NCBI RefSeq assembly: GCF_001548475.1
Contig: NZ_LRUJ01000043.1
Location: 1-37,341, forward strand
Source: Bordetella hinzii LMG 13501
GTDB taxonomy: Bacteria > Pseudomonadota > Gammaproteobacteria > Burkholderiales > Burkholderiaceae_B
Length of the DNA: 37,341 bases
Direction of reading: 5' to 3'
The notes beneath the pieces were generated by a model. The model was not told the origin of the DNA. It saw nothing but the letters and a program-made list of their open reading frames with translations, and searched no databases. Below, piece by piece: positions 31,654-37,341 of this stretch. Within the stretch, counting starts at the first letter, position 1; every line of letters starts with the position of its first letter. The position numbers and the translations under genes were made by a program.

Positions 31654-32997
31654 TCAGGCGGCGGCCCGGCTGGCCGCCGGCGCCCGCGGACGGTCCAGGC
31701 CGAGGTGATCGCGCAAGGTGCGCCCGCTGTAGTCGCGGCGATAGATGCCACGCGCCTGCAGCAGCGGCACCACCTGATCGACGAAGTCCTGGATGCCGCC
31801 CGGCAGATGCGAGGACTTGATGATGAATCCATCGGCGCCGCCCTGTCCGAACCATGTCGAGATGGTGTCGGCGATGCGCTCCGGGTTGCCGACCACCGCC
31901 AGGTGGCCGCGGCTGCCCGCCAGCCGGCGCACCAGCTGCCGTATCGTCAGTTTTTCGTTCCAGTGGCGCACCAGGTGCTCGATGATGGCCAGCCGGCTTT
32001 TGATGCCTTCGAAGTCGCTGATGTCACCCAGCTTCTCGGGCAAGGGATCGTCCAGGTCGTGCTTGGACAGGTCGATGCCGTAGCCCGCCAGCAGGGTGGC
32101 GTAGACCGAGGGCACCAGCAGGTCGTCCAGCTGCTCGCGCAGGCGCGCGGCTTCCTCGTCGGTCGAGCCGATGACGGTCAGCAGGCCCGGCAGGATCTTG
32201 AGGGTGTCCGGCGCGCGCCCGAAGGCCGCCGCGCGCCGGCGCAGATCCTGGTGGAACGCCTGGGCGTAGTCCAGCGTGGGCTGAGCGGTGAAGACCATCT
32301 CGGCGTGGCGGGCGGCGAAATTGCGGCCGTCTTCCGAAGAGCCGGCCTGCACCAGCACGGGCCGGCCCTGCGGTGTGCGCGGCAGGTTCAGCGCGCCATG
32401 CAGGCGGTGGCGCGCGCTGTCGTGCGAGAGCGGATGAATGCGTTCGGGGTGGGCGTAGCGGCCGTGCTCGCGGTCGGCCGCCACGGCGTCGTCCTGCCAG
32501 CTGTCCCAGAGCGAAGTGATGATGTCCACGTACTCATGTGCATGGGCATAACGTTCGCCGTGCGGCACGACGCTGGCATGCCCGAAGTCCTGGGCCGTGG
32601 CCGGCTCCCCGGTGGTGACGATGTTCCAGGCCGCCCGGCCGCCGCTGATGTGATCCAGCGTGGCGAAGCTGCGGGCCAGGTTGTAGGGCTCGTTGTAGAG
32701 CGTGGAGCCCGTGGCCACCAGGCCGATATGCGAGGTGGCCGCCGCGATGCCGGCCAGCAGCGTGAGCGGTTCGAGTTCCCAGCGCACGCTTTGCCGGATG
32801 CGCGGCGTATAAGCCAGAAAATCAGCGAAAAACACGAAGTCCATCTTGCCGCGCTCGGCCTCCCTGCTCAGGGCCTGGTAGTAAGCGAGGTCGGTGCCGC
32901 GCCAGGGCTGGGCCGCCGGCATGCGCCAGCCGCCTTCGTGATCGCCGGATTGATGGAATTCCGCGCCGAGTATCAGTTGGCGTTTGTGGGTAGGCAT
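31654..32997 (-). CDS. LLM-class flavin-dependent monooxygenase, NtaA/SnaA/DszA family
   Basis: FMN-type monooxygenase of 447 residues, the expected length. The ATG at 32997 gives the natural N-terminus (MPTHKRQLILGAEFHQSGDHEGGWR); the open frame upstream belongs to the neighbouring gene in another frame. Motifs: YYQALSREAERGKMDFVFFADF, LEPLTLLAGIAAATSHIGLVATGSTLYNEPYNLARSFATLDHISGGRAAWNIVT, and ALNLPRTPQGRPVLVQAGSSEDGRNFAARHAEMVF. These enzymes use reduced FMN from a separate reductase to oxygenate thioethers, sulfones, nitrilotriacetate and similar compounds. The importer context suggests an organosulfur substrate. It follows the other monooxygenase by 7 bases and precedes the SsuA-like gene by 36. 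No FMN reductase gene is in the window. Confidence 0.93.
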   Translation of the reverse strand: MPTHKRQLILGAEFHQSGDHEGGWRMPAAQPWRGTDLAYYQALSREAERGKMDFVFFADFLAYTPRIRQSVRWELEPLTLLAGIAAATSHIGLVATGSTLYNEPYNLARSFATLDHISGGRAAWNIVTTGEPATAQDFGHASVVPHGERYAHAHEYVDIITSLWDSWQDDAVAADREHGRYAHPERIHPLSHDSARHRLHGALNLPRTPQGRPVLVQAGSSEDGRNFAARHAEMVFTAQPTLDYAQAFHQDLRRRAAAFGRAPDTLKILPGLLTVIGSTDEEAARLREQLDDLLVPSVYATLLAGYGIDLSKHDLDDPLPEKLGDISDFEGIKSRLAIIEHLVRHWNEKLTIRQLVRRLAGSRGHLAVVGNPERIADTISTWFGQGGADGFIIKSSHLPGGIQDFVDQVVPLLQARGIYRRDYSGRTLRDHLGLDRPRAPAASRAAA

Positions 32998-33004
32998 CGT
33001 GGAT

Positions 33005-34090
33005 TCAGTTCGGTGAGGGATGGGCGGGCCGTTGCAGCCCGGCGTGGGCGCGCAGGGTGACGCCGTCATAGTCGCGTCGCAGGCGCGTCCGGTGCTGCAG
33101 CTCCGGCACCAGGTAGTCGACGATGTCGTCCAGGCCGTCCGCGGTGATGGGCAGGGCCAGGCTGAAGCCGTCGGCCGCGCCGCTGTCGCGCCAGTGCAGC
33201 AGGGTGTCGGCGACCTGGGCCGGATGGCCGGCGATGAGCGGCCAGGGACTCGGTCCCGCGGCCTCGATGGCGGCCAGCAAGCGGGCGCGCCGGTGCTCGC
33301 TGGGGGAGCAGACCAGGCTGACCACCGGCCAGGCAAGCACGGGGCTGGGCAGGGCTTGCAGATGCCGGTATTGTTCGCGCGCCTCCCGCAGGTCCGCGGG
33401 ATGATTGATGAAGATGTCGCAGTCGTCGGCGCCCGCTGTGCGCGGATCCCCCTGGCGGAGGATGGGCGGGTGGCCCTGCGGCGGGCGCGGGATGTCCATG
33501 GGACCGGCCACGCGGAAGGCGCGGCCTTCGTGGTTGATGGCCTGGATGCGTTCGGTGCGCACATAGTTGCCCGCCGCCTTGTCGGCGATGCGGGCCTCGT
33601 CTTCCCAGCTGTCCCAGAGCCGGCGCAGTACGTGCGCATATTCCTTGCCGCGCGCTAGCGCCTGGGGGTCTGCGTCCTGGTCGAAGCGCGGCGCCAGCGC
33701 GGCATCGTCTTTATCGTCGATCAGCCAGCCGGCACGGCCGTTGCTGGTGTGGTCCAGCGAAGCCAGGCGGCGCGCCGTGTTGTAGGGCTGGTTGTGCTGG
33801 GTGGGGACTTCGGCGATGAGACCGATGCGCTGGGTCGCCGCCGCCAGGGCGCCCAGCACCGTGAGGGGTTCGAGGCGCACGCGCCGCGGGCTGTCGGCCA
33901 CGCCGTCGTCCAGGCCGCGGTCATCCAGCAGGGTGATGGCGTCGAACTTGCCGCGCTCGGCCGTGCGCGCCAGGGCCAGCAGCGGGTCCAGCGAGACCGG
34001 ATCGTAGGGGCGCGCGCCCAGGCGCCAGGCTTGCGGCAGCGTGCCCGCGCCGGCGACGAGCAGATTGAGATGCAGGAGAGGATGGGACAT
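33005..34090 (-). CDS. LLM-class flavin-dependent oxidoreductase (divergent paralogue of the next gene)
   Basis: Luciferase-like monooxygenase of 361 residues. N-terminal LHLNLLVAGAGTLPQAWRLG is followed by LARTAERGKFDAITLLDD, RRVRLEPLTVLGALAAATQRIGLIAEVPTQHNQPYNTARRLASLDHTSNGRAGWLI, and INHEGRAFRVAGPMDIPRPPQGHPPILRQGD, matching the NtaA/SnaA layout. It is about 85 residues shorter than its neighbour, mostly in the middle and C-terminal regions, and the post-FMN segment (ADDCDIFINHPADL) is diverged. It could be a catalytic monooxygenase of different specificity or a partner subunit. The start at 34090 lies 15 bases after the permease stop, and its stop is 7 bases before the next start. Same minus-strand operon. 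Confidence 0.9.
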   Translation of the reverse strand: MSHPLLHLNLLVAGAGTLPQAWRLGARPYDPVSLDPLLALARTAERGKFDAITLLDDRGLDDGVADSPRRVRLEPLTVLGALAAATQRIGLIAEVPTQHNQPYNTARRLASLDHTSNGRAGWLIDDKDDAALAPRFDQDADPQALARGKEYAHVLRRLWDSWEDEARIADKAAGNYVRTERIQAINHEGRAFRVAGPMDIPRPPQGHPPILRQGDPRTAGADDCDIFINHPADLREAREQYRHLQALPSPVLAWPVVSLVCSPSEHRRARLLAAIEAAGPSPWPLIAGHPAQVADTLLHWRDSGAADGFSLALPITADGLDDIVDYLVPELQHRTRLRRDYDGVTLRAHAGLQRPAHPSPN

Positions 34091-34105
34091 GGGAGTCGAA
34101 TGCGC

Positions 34106-34906
34106 TTATTGCTTCCAGGCGGAGAAATGTCTTTCCAGCGATATCAGGCCGTAATTGATGGCCAGCCCCAGCATGGATACCGAGAGGATGCCGGCGTACA
34201 TGCGGTCGATCTGGAAGTTGTTCTGTGCGTAAGTGATGTAGTAGCCCAGGCCCGCATTGGCGCCCACCATTTCGGCGGCGACCAGCACCAGGATGGAAGT
34301 GGCGCCCGCCAGCCGGATGCCGGTGAAGATGGTCGGCACCGAGGCGGGCAACACGACCTTCTGGAACAGGCGCAGCGGGCCCAGGCCCATGGACTTGGCG
34401 GACTTGATCAAGAGCGGATCGACGCTGCGCACGCCGCTGATGGTGTTCAGCAGGATGGCCCAGGTGCAGGCATAGAAAACAATGGCGATCTTGGATGTCT
34501 CGCCGATGCCCAGCAGCAAGATGAAAACCGGCAGCAAGGCGAGCGTGGCGGTGTTGCGGAACACCTCGATCAGGGGGTTGAGCACGTCGCCGACGCTTTT
34601 GTACCAGCCGATGAGCAGGCCCAGCGGCACGCCCACCAGCAAGGCCAGGCCAAACCCCGTGGCCGAGCGGATGAGACTGGCCGTCAGATTGGCGACGGTG
34701 GTGCCGTCGCGCAGCATGTCCAGCCAGGCCAGGGCCACTTTGGAAAAGGGCGGCAGAAAGGCCGCGCTGACCAGGCCGGCGCGCGGCGCGGCCTCCCAGA
34801 GCAGCAGCAGGACGGCGATGGCGGACAGGCGCTTGAGCAGGCCCCACAGGGCCAGCAAAGGGATAGGGGCGCCGGTGGCGCGCGGGCGGACGGTCAGGGT
34901 GGGCAT
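34106..34906 (-). CDS. SsuC/TauC-type ABC transporter permease
   Basis: Inner-membrane permease of 266 residues from the ATG at 34906. A TTG at 34936, preceded by GAGG, could add ten residues, and I cannot decide firmly. Membrane helices include LKRLSAIAVLLLLWEAAPRAG, TGFGLALLVGVPLGLLIGWY and IAIVFYACTWAILLNTISGV. The coupling loop SAKSMGLGPLRLFQKVVLPASVPTIFTGIRLAG and the motif VAAEMVGANAGLGYYITYAQNNFQ are diagnostic of sulfonate, nitrate and taurine importers. It lies downstream of the ATPase in the same operon and with it forms the importer core. Confidence 0.93.
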   Translation of the reverse strand: MPTLTVRPRATGAPIPLLALWGLLKRLSAIAVLLLLWEAAPRAGLVSAAFLPPFSKVALAWLDMLRDGTTVANLTASLIRSATGFGLALLVGVPLGLLIGWYKSVGDVLNPLIEVFRNTATLALLPVFILLLGIGETSKIAIVFYACTWAILLNTISGVRSVDPLLIKSAKSMGLGPLRLFQKVVLPASVPTIFTGIRLAGATSILVLVAAEMVGANAGLGYYITYAQNNFQIDRMYAGILSVSMLGLAINYGLISLERHFSAWKQ

Positions 34907-34942
34907 GGCAGGGGTGAAAAAATGAAGGAAGGGCAAGCGGCC

Positions 34943-35779
34943 TCAGGCCGCGGCCAGCGCGCCGTCGCGCGCGCGGCGCATCTCTTCGTGCAACAGCGTC
35001 CAGATGTGGTGCCGGTCCTGCACGAAGGCGGCGCTGGCGCGGACATCGCTGTCGGCGCCGCGGCCCCCGGCCTGGATGTCGACGATGCACTTGATGCGCC
35101 CGGGCCGCGAAGCCATCACGGCCACGCGCTGGCCGAGATAGACGGCCTCGTCGATGCCATGGGTGATGAAGACGATGGTCTTGCCGGTGGCGCGCCAGAT
35201 GCGCAGCAGCTCGTCCTGCAGCTGTTCGCGCGTCTGGGCGTCCAAGGCCGCGAAAGGCTCGTCCATCAGCAGCACGCCGGGCTGATAGGCCAGGCTGCGC
35301 GCGATGGCGACGCGCTGCTTCATGCCGCCGGACAGCTGGTGAGGATAGTGGTTTTCGAAGGCCGACAGCCCTACCAGGGCCAGGCATTCGCGGGCGCGCG
35401 CCGCCCGCTCGGCGCGGGACAGCCCGGGCAGCGACTCCAGGCCGAACTCGACATTGCCGCGCGCGGTGCGCCAAGGCATGAGCGCGTATTGCTGAAATAC
35501 GATGCCGCGGTCCAGGCCGGGGCGCGTGATGGGCTTGCCGTCGAGCAGCACGCGGCCGGCGCTGGGCTGGGCCAGGCCGCCGATAAGGTCCAGCAAGGTC
35601 GATTTGCCGCACCCGCTGGGTCCCACGATGACCATGAACTCGCCGGCCTCCACGGTCAGGGAGACATCCTGCAAGGCGGTGAAGGCTGCCCCCTTGGCGC
35701 GCGGTGCGGCGAAGACCTGGCTGACTCGATCCACGACGATGCGCGAACTGATCTGGTGGGTGCGGGAGGCAAGCGTCAT
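34943..35779 (-). CDS. SsuB/TauB-type ABC transporter ATPase
   Basis: ATPase of 278 residues. Walker A GPSGCGKST at 53-61, Q-loop VFQQYALMPWRTARGNVEFGL, signature LSGGMKQRVAIARSL at 149-163, Walker B LLMDEPFAALD at 170-180, and switch His in VFITHGIDEAVYLGQRV. These are the standard features of nitrate/sulfonate/taurine importers. First gene of a five-gene minus-strand operon (ATPase, permease, two monooxygenases, binding protein). The exact 17-base element shared with the sulfolactate-type operon lies about 100 bases upstream, so the operon is probably co-regulated with it. It is isolated from the MarR/Fe-S operon upstream by a strong terminator. Confidence 0.95.
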   Translation of the reverse strand: MTLASRTHQISSRIVVDRVSQVFAAPRAKGAAFTALQDVSLTVEAGEFMVIVGPSGCGKSTLLDLIGGLAQPSAGRVLLDGKPITRPGLDRGIVFQQYALMPWRTARGNVEFGLESLPGLSRAERAARARECLALVGLSAFENHYPHQLSGGMKQRVAIARSLAYQPGVLLMDEPFAALDAQTREQLQDELLRIWRATGKTIVFITHGIDEAVYLGQRVAVMASRPGRIKCIVDIQAGGRGADSDVRASAAFVQDRHHIWTLLHEEMRRARDGALAAA

Positions 35780-35880
35780 GGTCTTCCAGGGCTATCGATG
35801 TGCGTTCGCTACTGTAGACCCTATGAAGCCGGCAGATAGGACAGATTTATCATTTGCATCTATCCCGTCGATATAAATGA

Positions 35881-35897
35881 AGACAAAAATGTCGACA
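35881..35897. promoter_or_regulatory. Shared 17-base operator element, copy 2
   Basis: AGACAAAAATGTCGACA is identical to the element at 27030-27046, including the palindrome TGTCGACA (35890-35897). It sits about 100 bases upstream of the SsuB-like start (35779) in the direction of transcription. Together with GTCGATAT at 35867-35874 it suggests a bipartite operator. It is likely the binding site of the GntR regulator encoded at 26276-26956 (inference). Confidence 0.65.
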
Positions 35898-35906
35898 AGA
35901 AAATGC

Positions 35907-35960
35907 AAAAAAAACCTGACACCGGGGCGCGGGCGCAAGGCATCGCCCACCGGTATCAGG
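35907..35960 (-). terminator. Rho-independent terminator of the MarR/Fe-S/flavoprotein operon
   Basis: On the minus strand an 11-base stem, CCTGATACCGG / CCGGTGTCAGG (one G-U wobble), with an inner GGGCG/CGCCC pairing in the 24-base loop, is followed directly by eight T residues (plus-strand A-run 35907-35914). It begins about 10 bases after the MarR stop at 35971. This is the best intrinsic terminator in the window. Confidence 0.85.
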
Positions 35961-35970
35961 CAGGCCGGAA

Positions 35971-36513
35971 TTAAAGCGAGGACGCGGCCCGGGCCGCCTG
36001 GTCGTAGAGGCCGGAGACGGTGCGCAGGCGGCGCGCCACCTCGGCATGGGCGTCGCCGTCGGCCAGGTCGCCGTCGATGCCCGCCAGCAGGCAGCGCCCG
36101 CGCACGGTGCGGAAGGATTCGATCAATTGCGCGCCCTTGGGGGTGGTGCCGTAGAGCACTTCCTTGCCGGCTTTCTCGCCTTGCACCAGGCCCAGCGTGG
36201 AGAGCTTCTTCAGCGCATAGCTGATGACGTGGGTGTCTTCGAAATTGAGCGTGAAACAGATGTCGGCCAGTTTCTTGCCGCGCTGGCGGTGGTGCACATG
36301 GTGCAGGACCAGGATGTCGTTGAATCCCAGGTCCGGCTCGCCGGCGGCGGCCATGCAGCGGGTGACCCAGCGGCTGAAGGCGTTGTGGGCGATGATGAGG
36401 CCGAACTCCAGTTCGGACAGTTCGGCGTGCGGGCCGTGGGCCAGGTGGGCGGAAGACAGGATGCGCACCGGTTCCAGCGCGGCGGGGGAGTTCTCGGGAG
36501 AGGTGGGGGTCAT
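35971..36513 (-). CDS. MarR-type winged-helix transcriptional regulator
   Basis: Regulator of 180 residues. A central winged helix (LGFNDILVLHHVHHRQRGKKLADICFTLNFEDTHVISYALKKLSTLGLVQGEKAGKEVLYGTTPKGAQLIESF) is flanked by helices, with an N-terminal LEFGLIIAHNAFSRWVTRCMAAAG. The His-rich HHVHHR segment before the recognition helix is characteristic of a MarR subgroup found in Bordetella-like genomes. It follows the short Fe-S gene on the same strand with a 25-base gap and ends just before a strong terminator, so it is the last gene of an operon with a fumarate-reductase-like flavoprotein. It may regulate that operon. Ligand unknown. Confidence 0.88.
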   Translation of the reverse strand: MTPTSPENSPAALEPVRILSSAHLAHGPHAELSELEFGLIIAHNAFSRWVTRCMAAAGEPDLGFNDILVLHHVHHRQRGKKLADICFTLNFEDTHVISYALKKLSTLGLVQGEKAGKEVLYGTTPKGAQLIESFRTVRGRCLLAGIDGDLADGDAHAEVARRLRTVSGLYDQAARAASSL

Positions 36514-36538
36514 GGCCGGGGTTCCGGTGGTGGCGGGC

Positions 36539-36895
36539 TTAGTCGTCGTCGCCGTCGGCTTCGGGGAAGAGCCGCTCTTTGCCGGGCGAGATGTCGGTGA
36601 TCAGGTCCCGCAGCAGGGGCTTGTTGGGCAGCGGCGCGACCTCGTAGACGCGGCCGGCTTCCAGGCGGGCGGTACAGGCGTAGACGGTCTTGCCGTCGAG
36701 CCGCATCATGCACTCTTTGCAGGCGTTGGCGTTGATGCAGGCATAGCGCACGCCCAGCGTGGGGTCGAGGTGGCTGCGCACCCAGCGCAGGCCGTCGAGC
36801 AGCGAGGCGGCGGCTTCGAGGGGCACGTCGAAGGCATCGACGCGGCCGGGGGGGCTGCTGCGCTGGATGCGCAGCTGGAGGGTTTTCTGGGTCAT
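36539..36895 (-). CDS. Short 2Fe-2S protein resembling the N-terminal domain of succinate dehydrogenase/fumarate reductase iron-sulfur subunit
   Basis: Protein of 118 residues covering only the plant-type ferredoxin domain of SdhB/FrdB. Cluster cysteines are Cys53, Cys59, Cys62 and Cys74 (YACINANACKECMMRLDGKTVYACTA). The spacing is C-x5-C-x2-C-x11-C, one residue longer in the first gap than the usual C-x4-C. The C-terminal domain with 4Fe-4S and 3Fe-4S clusters is absent and there is no space for it. The start overlaps the stop of the flavoprotein gene (ATGA). It therefore probably passes electrons between the flavoprotein and a soluble partner rather than membrane quinone (inference). The tail LFPEADGDDD is acidic. 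Confidence 0.88.
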   Translation of the reverse strand: MTQKTLQLRIQRSSPPGRVDAFDVPLEAAASLLDGLRWVRSHLDPTLGVRYACINANACKECMMRLDGKTVYACTARLEAGRVYEVAPLPNKPLLRDLITDISPGKERLFPEADGDDD

Positions 36896-37341
36896 GGCGT
36901 GGTCTGTTGCGCGAGGCCTTGCACGGGCTGGCTGGCAAGTGTCCAGTGGCCGTCGCGCCAGGCGATGGTTTGGTTGAGCGTCCAGGCCTCGTCCTGGACC
37001 GGATAGTCTTCGCGCTGGTGGGCGCCGCGGCTTTCCTGGCGGGCCAGCGCGCTGCGCGCGACGGCTTCGGCCACCAGCAGCATATTGCCGATGTCCAGCG
37101 CGTCCAGGCGGACCGGATCCTGCGGGCCGCCGCCCGGCAGCAGCGTGCCGGCGCGGGCCTTGAGCGCTTCGATGCCGCGCAGGGCCTGCCGCAGGCCGTC
37201 CGCCCGCCGGAAGGGGCCGACGTGCTGCTGCATCAGCGCCTGCAGGTCTTCGATGAGGGCGGCGTGGTTGGGCGAGGGCGCATCCGCCGGGGCCGCGCCG
37301 GCCAGGCGCGCGAGCCAGGGCGCGGCGGCGGCGCGCGCCGC
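36892..37341 (-). CDS. Fumarate reductase/succinate dehydrogenase-like flavoprotein, C-terminal part (N-terminus outside window)
   Basis: The minus-strand frame is open from the stop at 36892 to the window end, so the ATG at 37233 is internal. The visible 149 residues match the C-terminal helical domain of the FAD-binding succinate dehydrogenase/fumarate reductase family: LRQALRGIEALKARAG, RLDALDIGNMLLVAEAVARSALARQESRGAHQREDYP, then WTLNQTIAWRDGHWTL. The ESRGAHxRxDYP motif, with its Arg and His near the substrate site, is diagnostic. The stop overlaps the start of the short 2Fe-2S gene (ATGA), so the two proteins probably form a complex. The FAD-binding N-terminal domain lies beyond the window, so the true substrate (fumarate, succinate, aspartate or another acid) cannot be judged. 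Confidence 0.88.
   Translation of the reverse strand, partial: AARAAAAPWLARLAGAAPADAPSPNHAALIEDLQALMQQHVGPFRRADGLRQALRGIEALKARAGTLLPGGGPQDPVRLDALDIGNMLLVAEAVARSALARQESRGAHQREDYPVQDEAWTLNQTIAWRDGHWTLASQPVQGLAQQTTP

Larger units (their letters stand above)
35780..35970. promoter_or_regulatory. Control region of the SsuABC/monooxygenase operon
   Basis: This 191-base gap holds, read toward the ATPase gene on the minus strand, the terminator of the upstream MarR operon, then the shared 17-base element, then GTCGATAT (35867-35874) and an AT-rich run. That last element mirrors the ATATCGAC found beside the first copy. The promoter should lie between 35800 and 35880, but boxes were not resolved. Confidence 0.5.

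Noticed and set aside
31654-33639. A single 661-residue monooxygenase fused to an N-terminal extension
   Set aside because: The first 214 residues are an off-frame reading of the neighbouring monooxygenase gene; the true start is the ATG at 32997.
1-37341. Mobile element, prophage, CRISPR array or RNA gene
   Set aside because: No transposase, integrase, terminal repeats, regular spaced repeats or tRNA/rRNA-like sequence was seen; the only multi-copy sequences are short regulatory elements.

Overview
The window is very GC-rich and densely coded, with no non-coding gap longer than about 285 bases. It reads as accessory catabolic chromosome from a betaproteobacterium of the Alcaligenaceae, Bordetella/Achromobacter-like. 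That placement rests on orphan TctC/Bug-type periplasmic receptors, many LysR and GntR/FCD regulators, and several solute transporters each packaged with catabolic enzymes. It is an inference; no ribosomal or core marker gene is present. No tRNA, rRNA, CRISPR array, transposase, integrase or phage gene was seen.

Layout, left to right. (1) 1-3467: a minus-strand pair (enoyl-CoA hydratase, then a Bug receptor cut by the window edge), a divergent LysR regulator, and a second LysR regulator whose 3' end overlaps the first antisense. (2) 3579-9985: a tight seven-gene plus-strand operon beside the second LysR: maleylacetate-reductase-like dehydrogenase, TauD/TfdA dioxygenase, Bug receptor, FMN 2-hydroxyacid dehydrogenase, SnoaL-like protein, FAH-family hydrolase and zinc-free MDR reductase. 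The substrate is unknown. (3) 18029-9982, minus strand: dihydropyrimidinase/hydantoinase, ATZ/TRZ-type amidohydrolase and a complete Dpp/Opp-type ABC importer, with a divergent GntR regulator at 18214. This looks like uptake and hydrolysis of a cyclic amide or related nitrogen compound. (4) 18968-26243: a GntR regulator divergent from a six-gene operon of RidA, alpha/beta hydrolase, amidohydrolase and a ribose-type ABC importer. (5) 26276-35779: a probable organosulfonate region. A GntR regulator is divergent from a four-gene operon that matches the known sulfolactate module (Ldh2/ComC-like and SerA-type/SlcC-like dehydrogenases around a split UxaA-family lyase, SuyAB-like). Facing it is a minus-strand operon with an SsuABC-type importer and two flavin monooxygenases of the NtaA/SnaA/DszA group. 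(6) 35971-37341: a MarR-type regulator, a short 2Fe-2S protein and the C-terminal part of a fumarate-reductase-like flavoprotein, ended by a strong intrinsic terminator.

The most interesting regulatory signal is an identical 17-base element, AGACAAAAATGTCGACA, in front of both region-5 operons (27030-27046 and 35881-35897). It contains the palindrome TGTCGACA, and both copies have an ATATCGAC/GTCGATAT element nearby. It suggests that one GntR/FCD regulator coordinates both operons. A related palindrome, AAAAATGTCTACATTTTT, lies in front of the region-3 GntR gene. The region-4 regulator has its own candidate operators (TTTATACAAT, twice).
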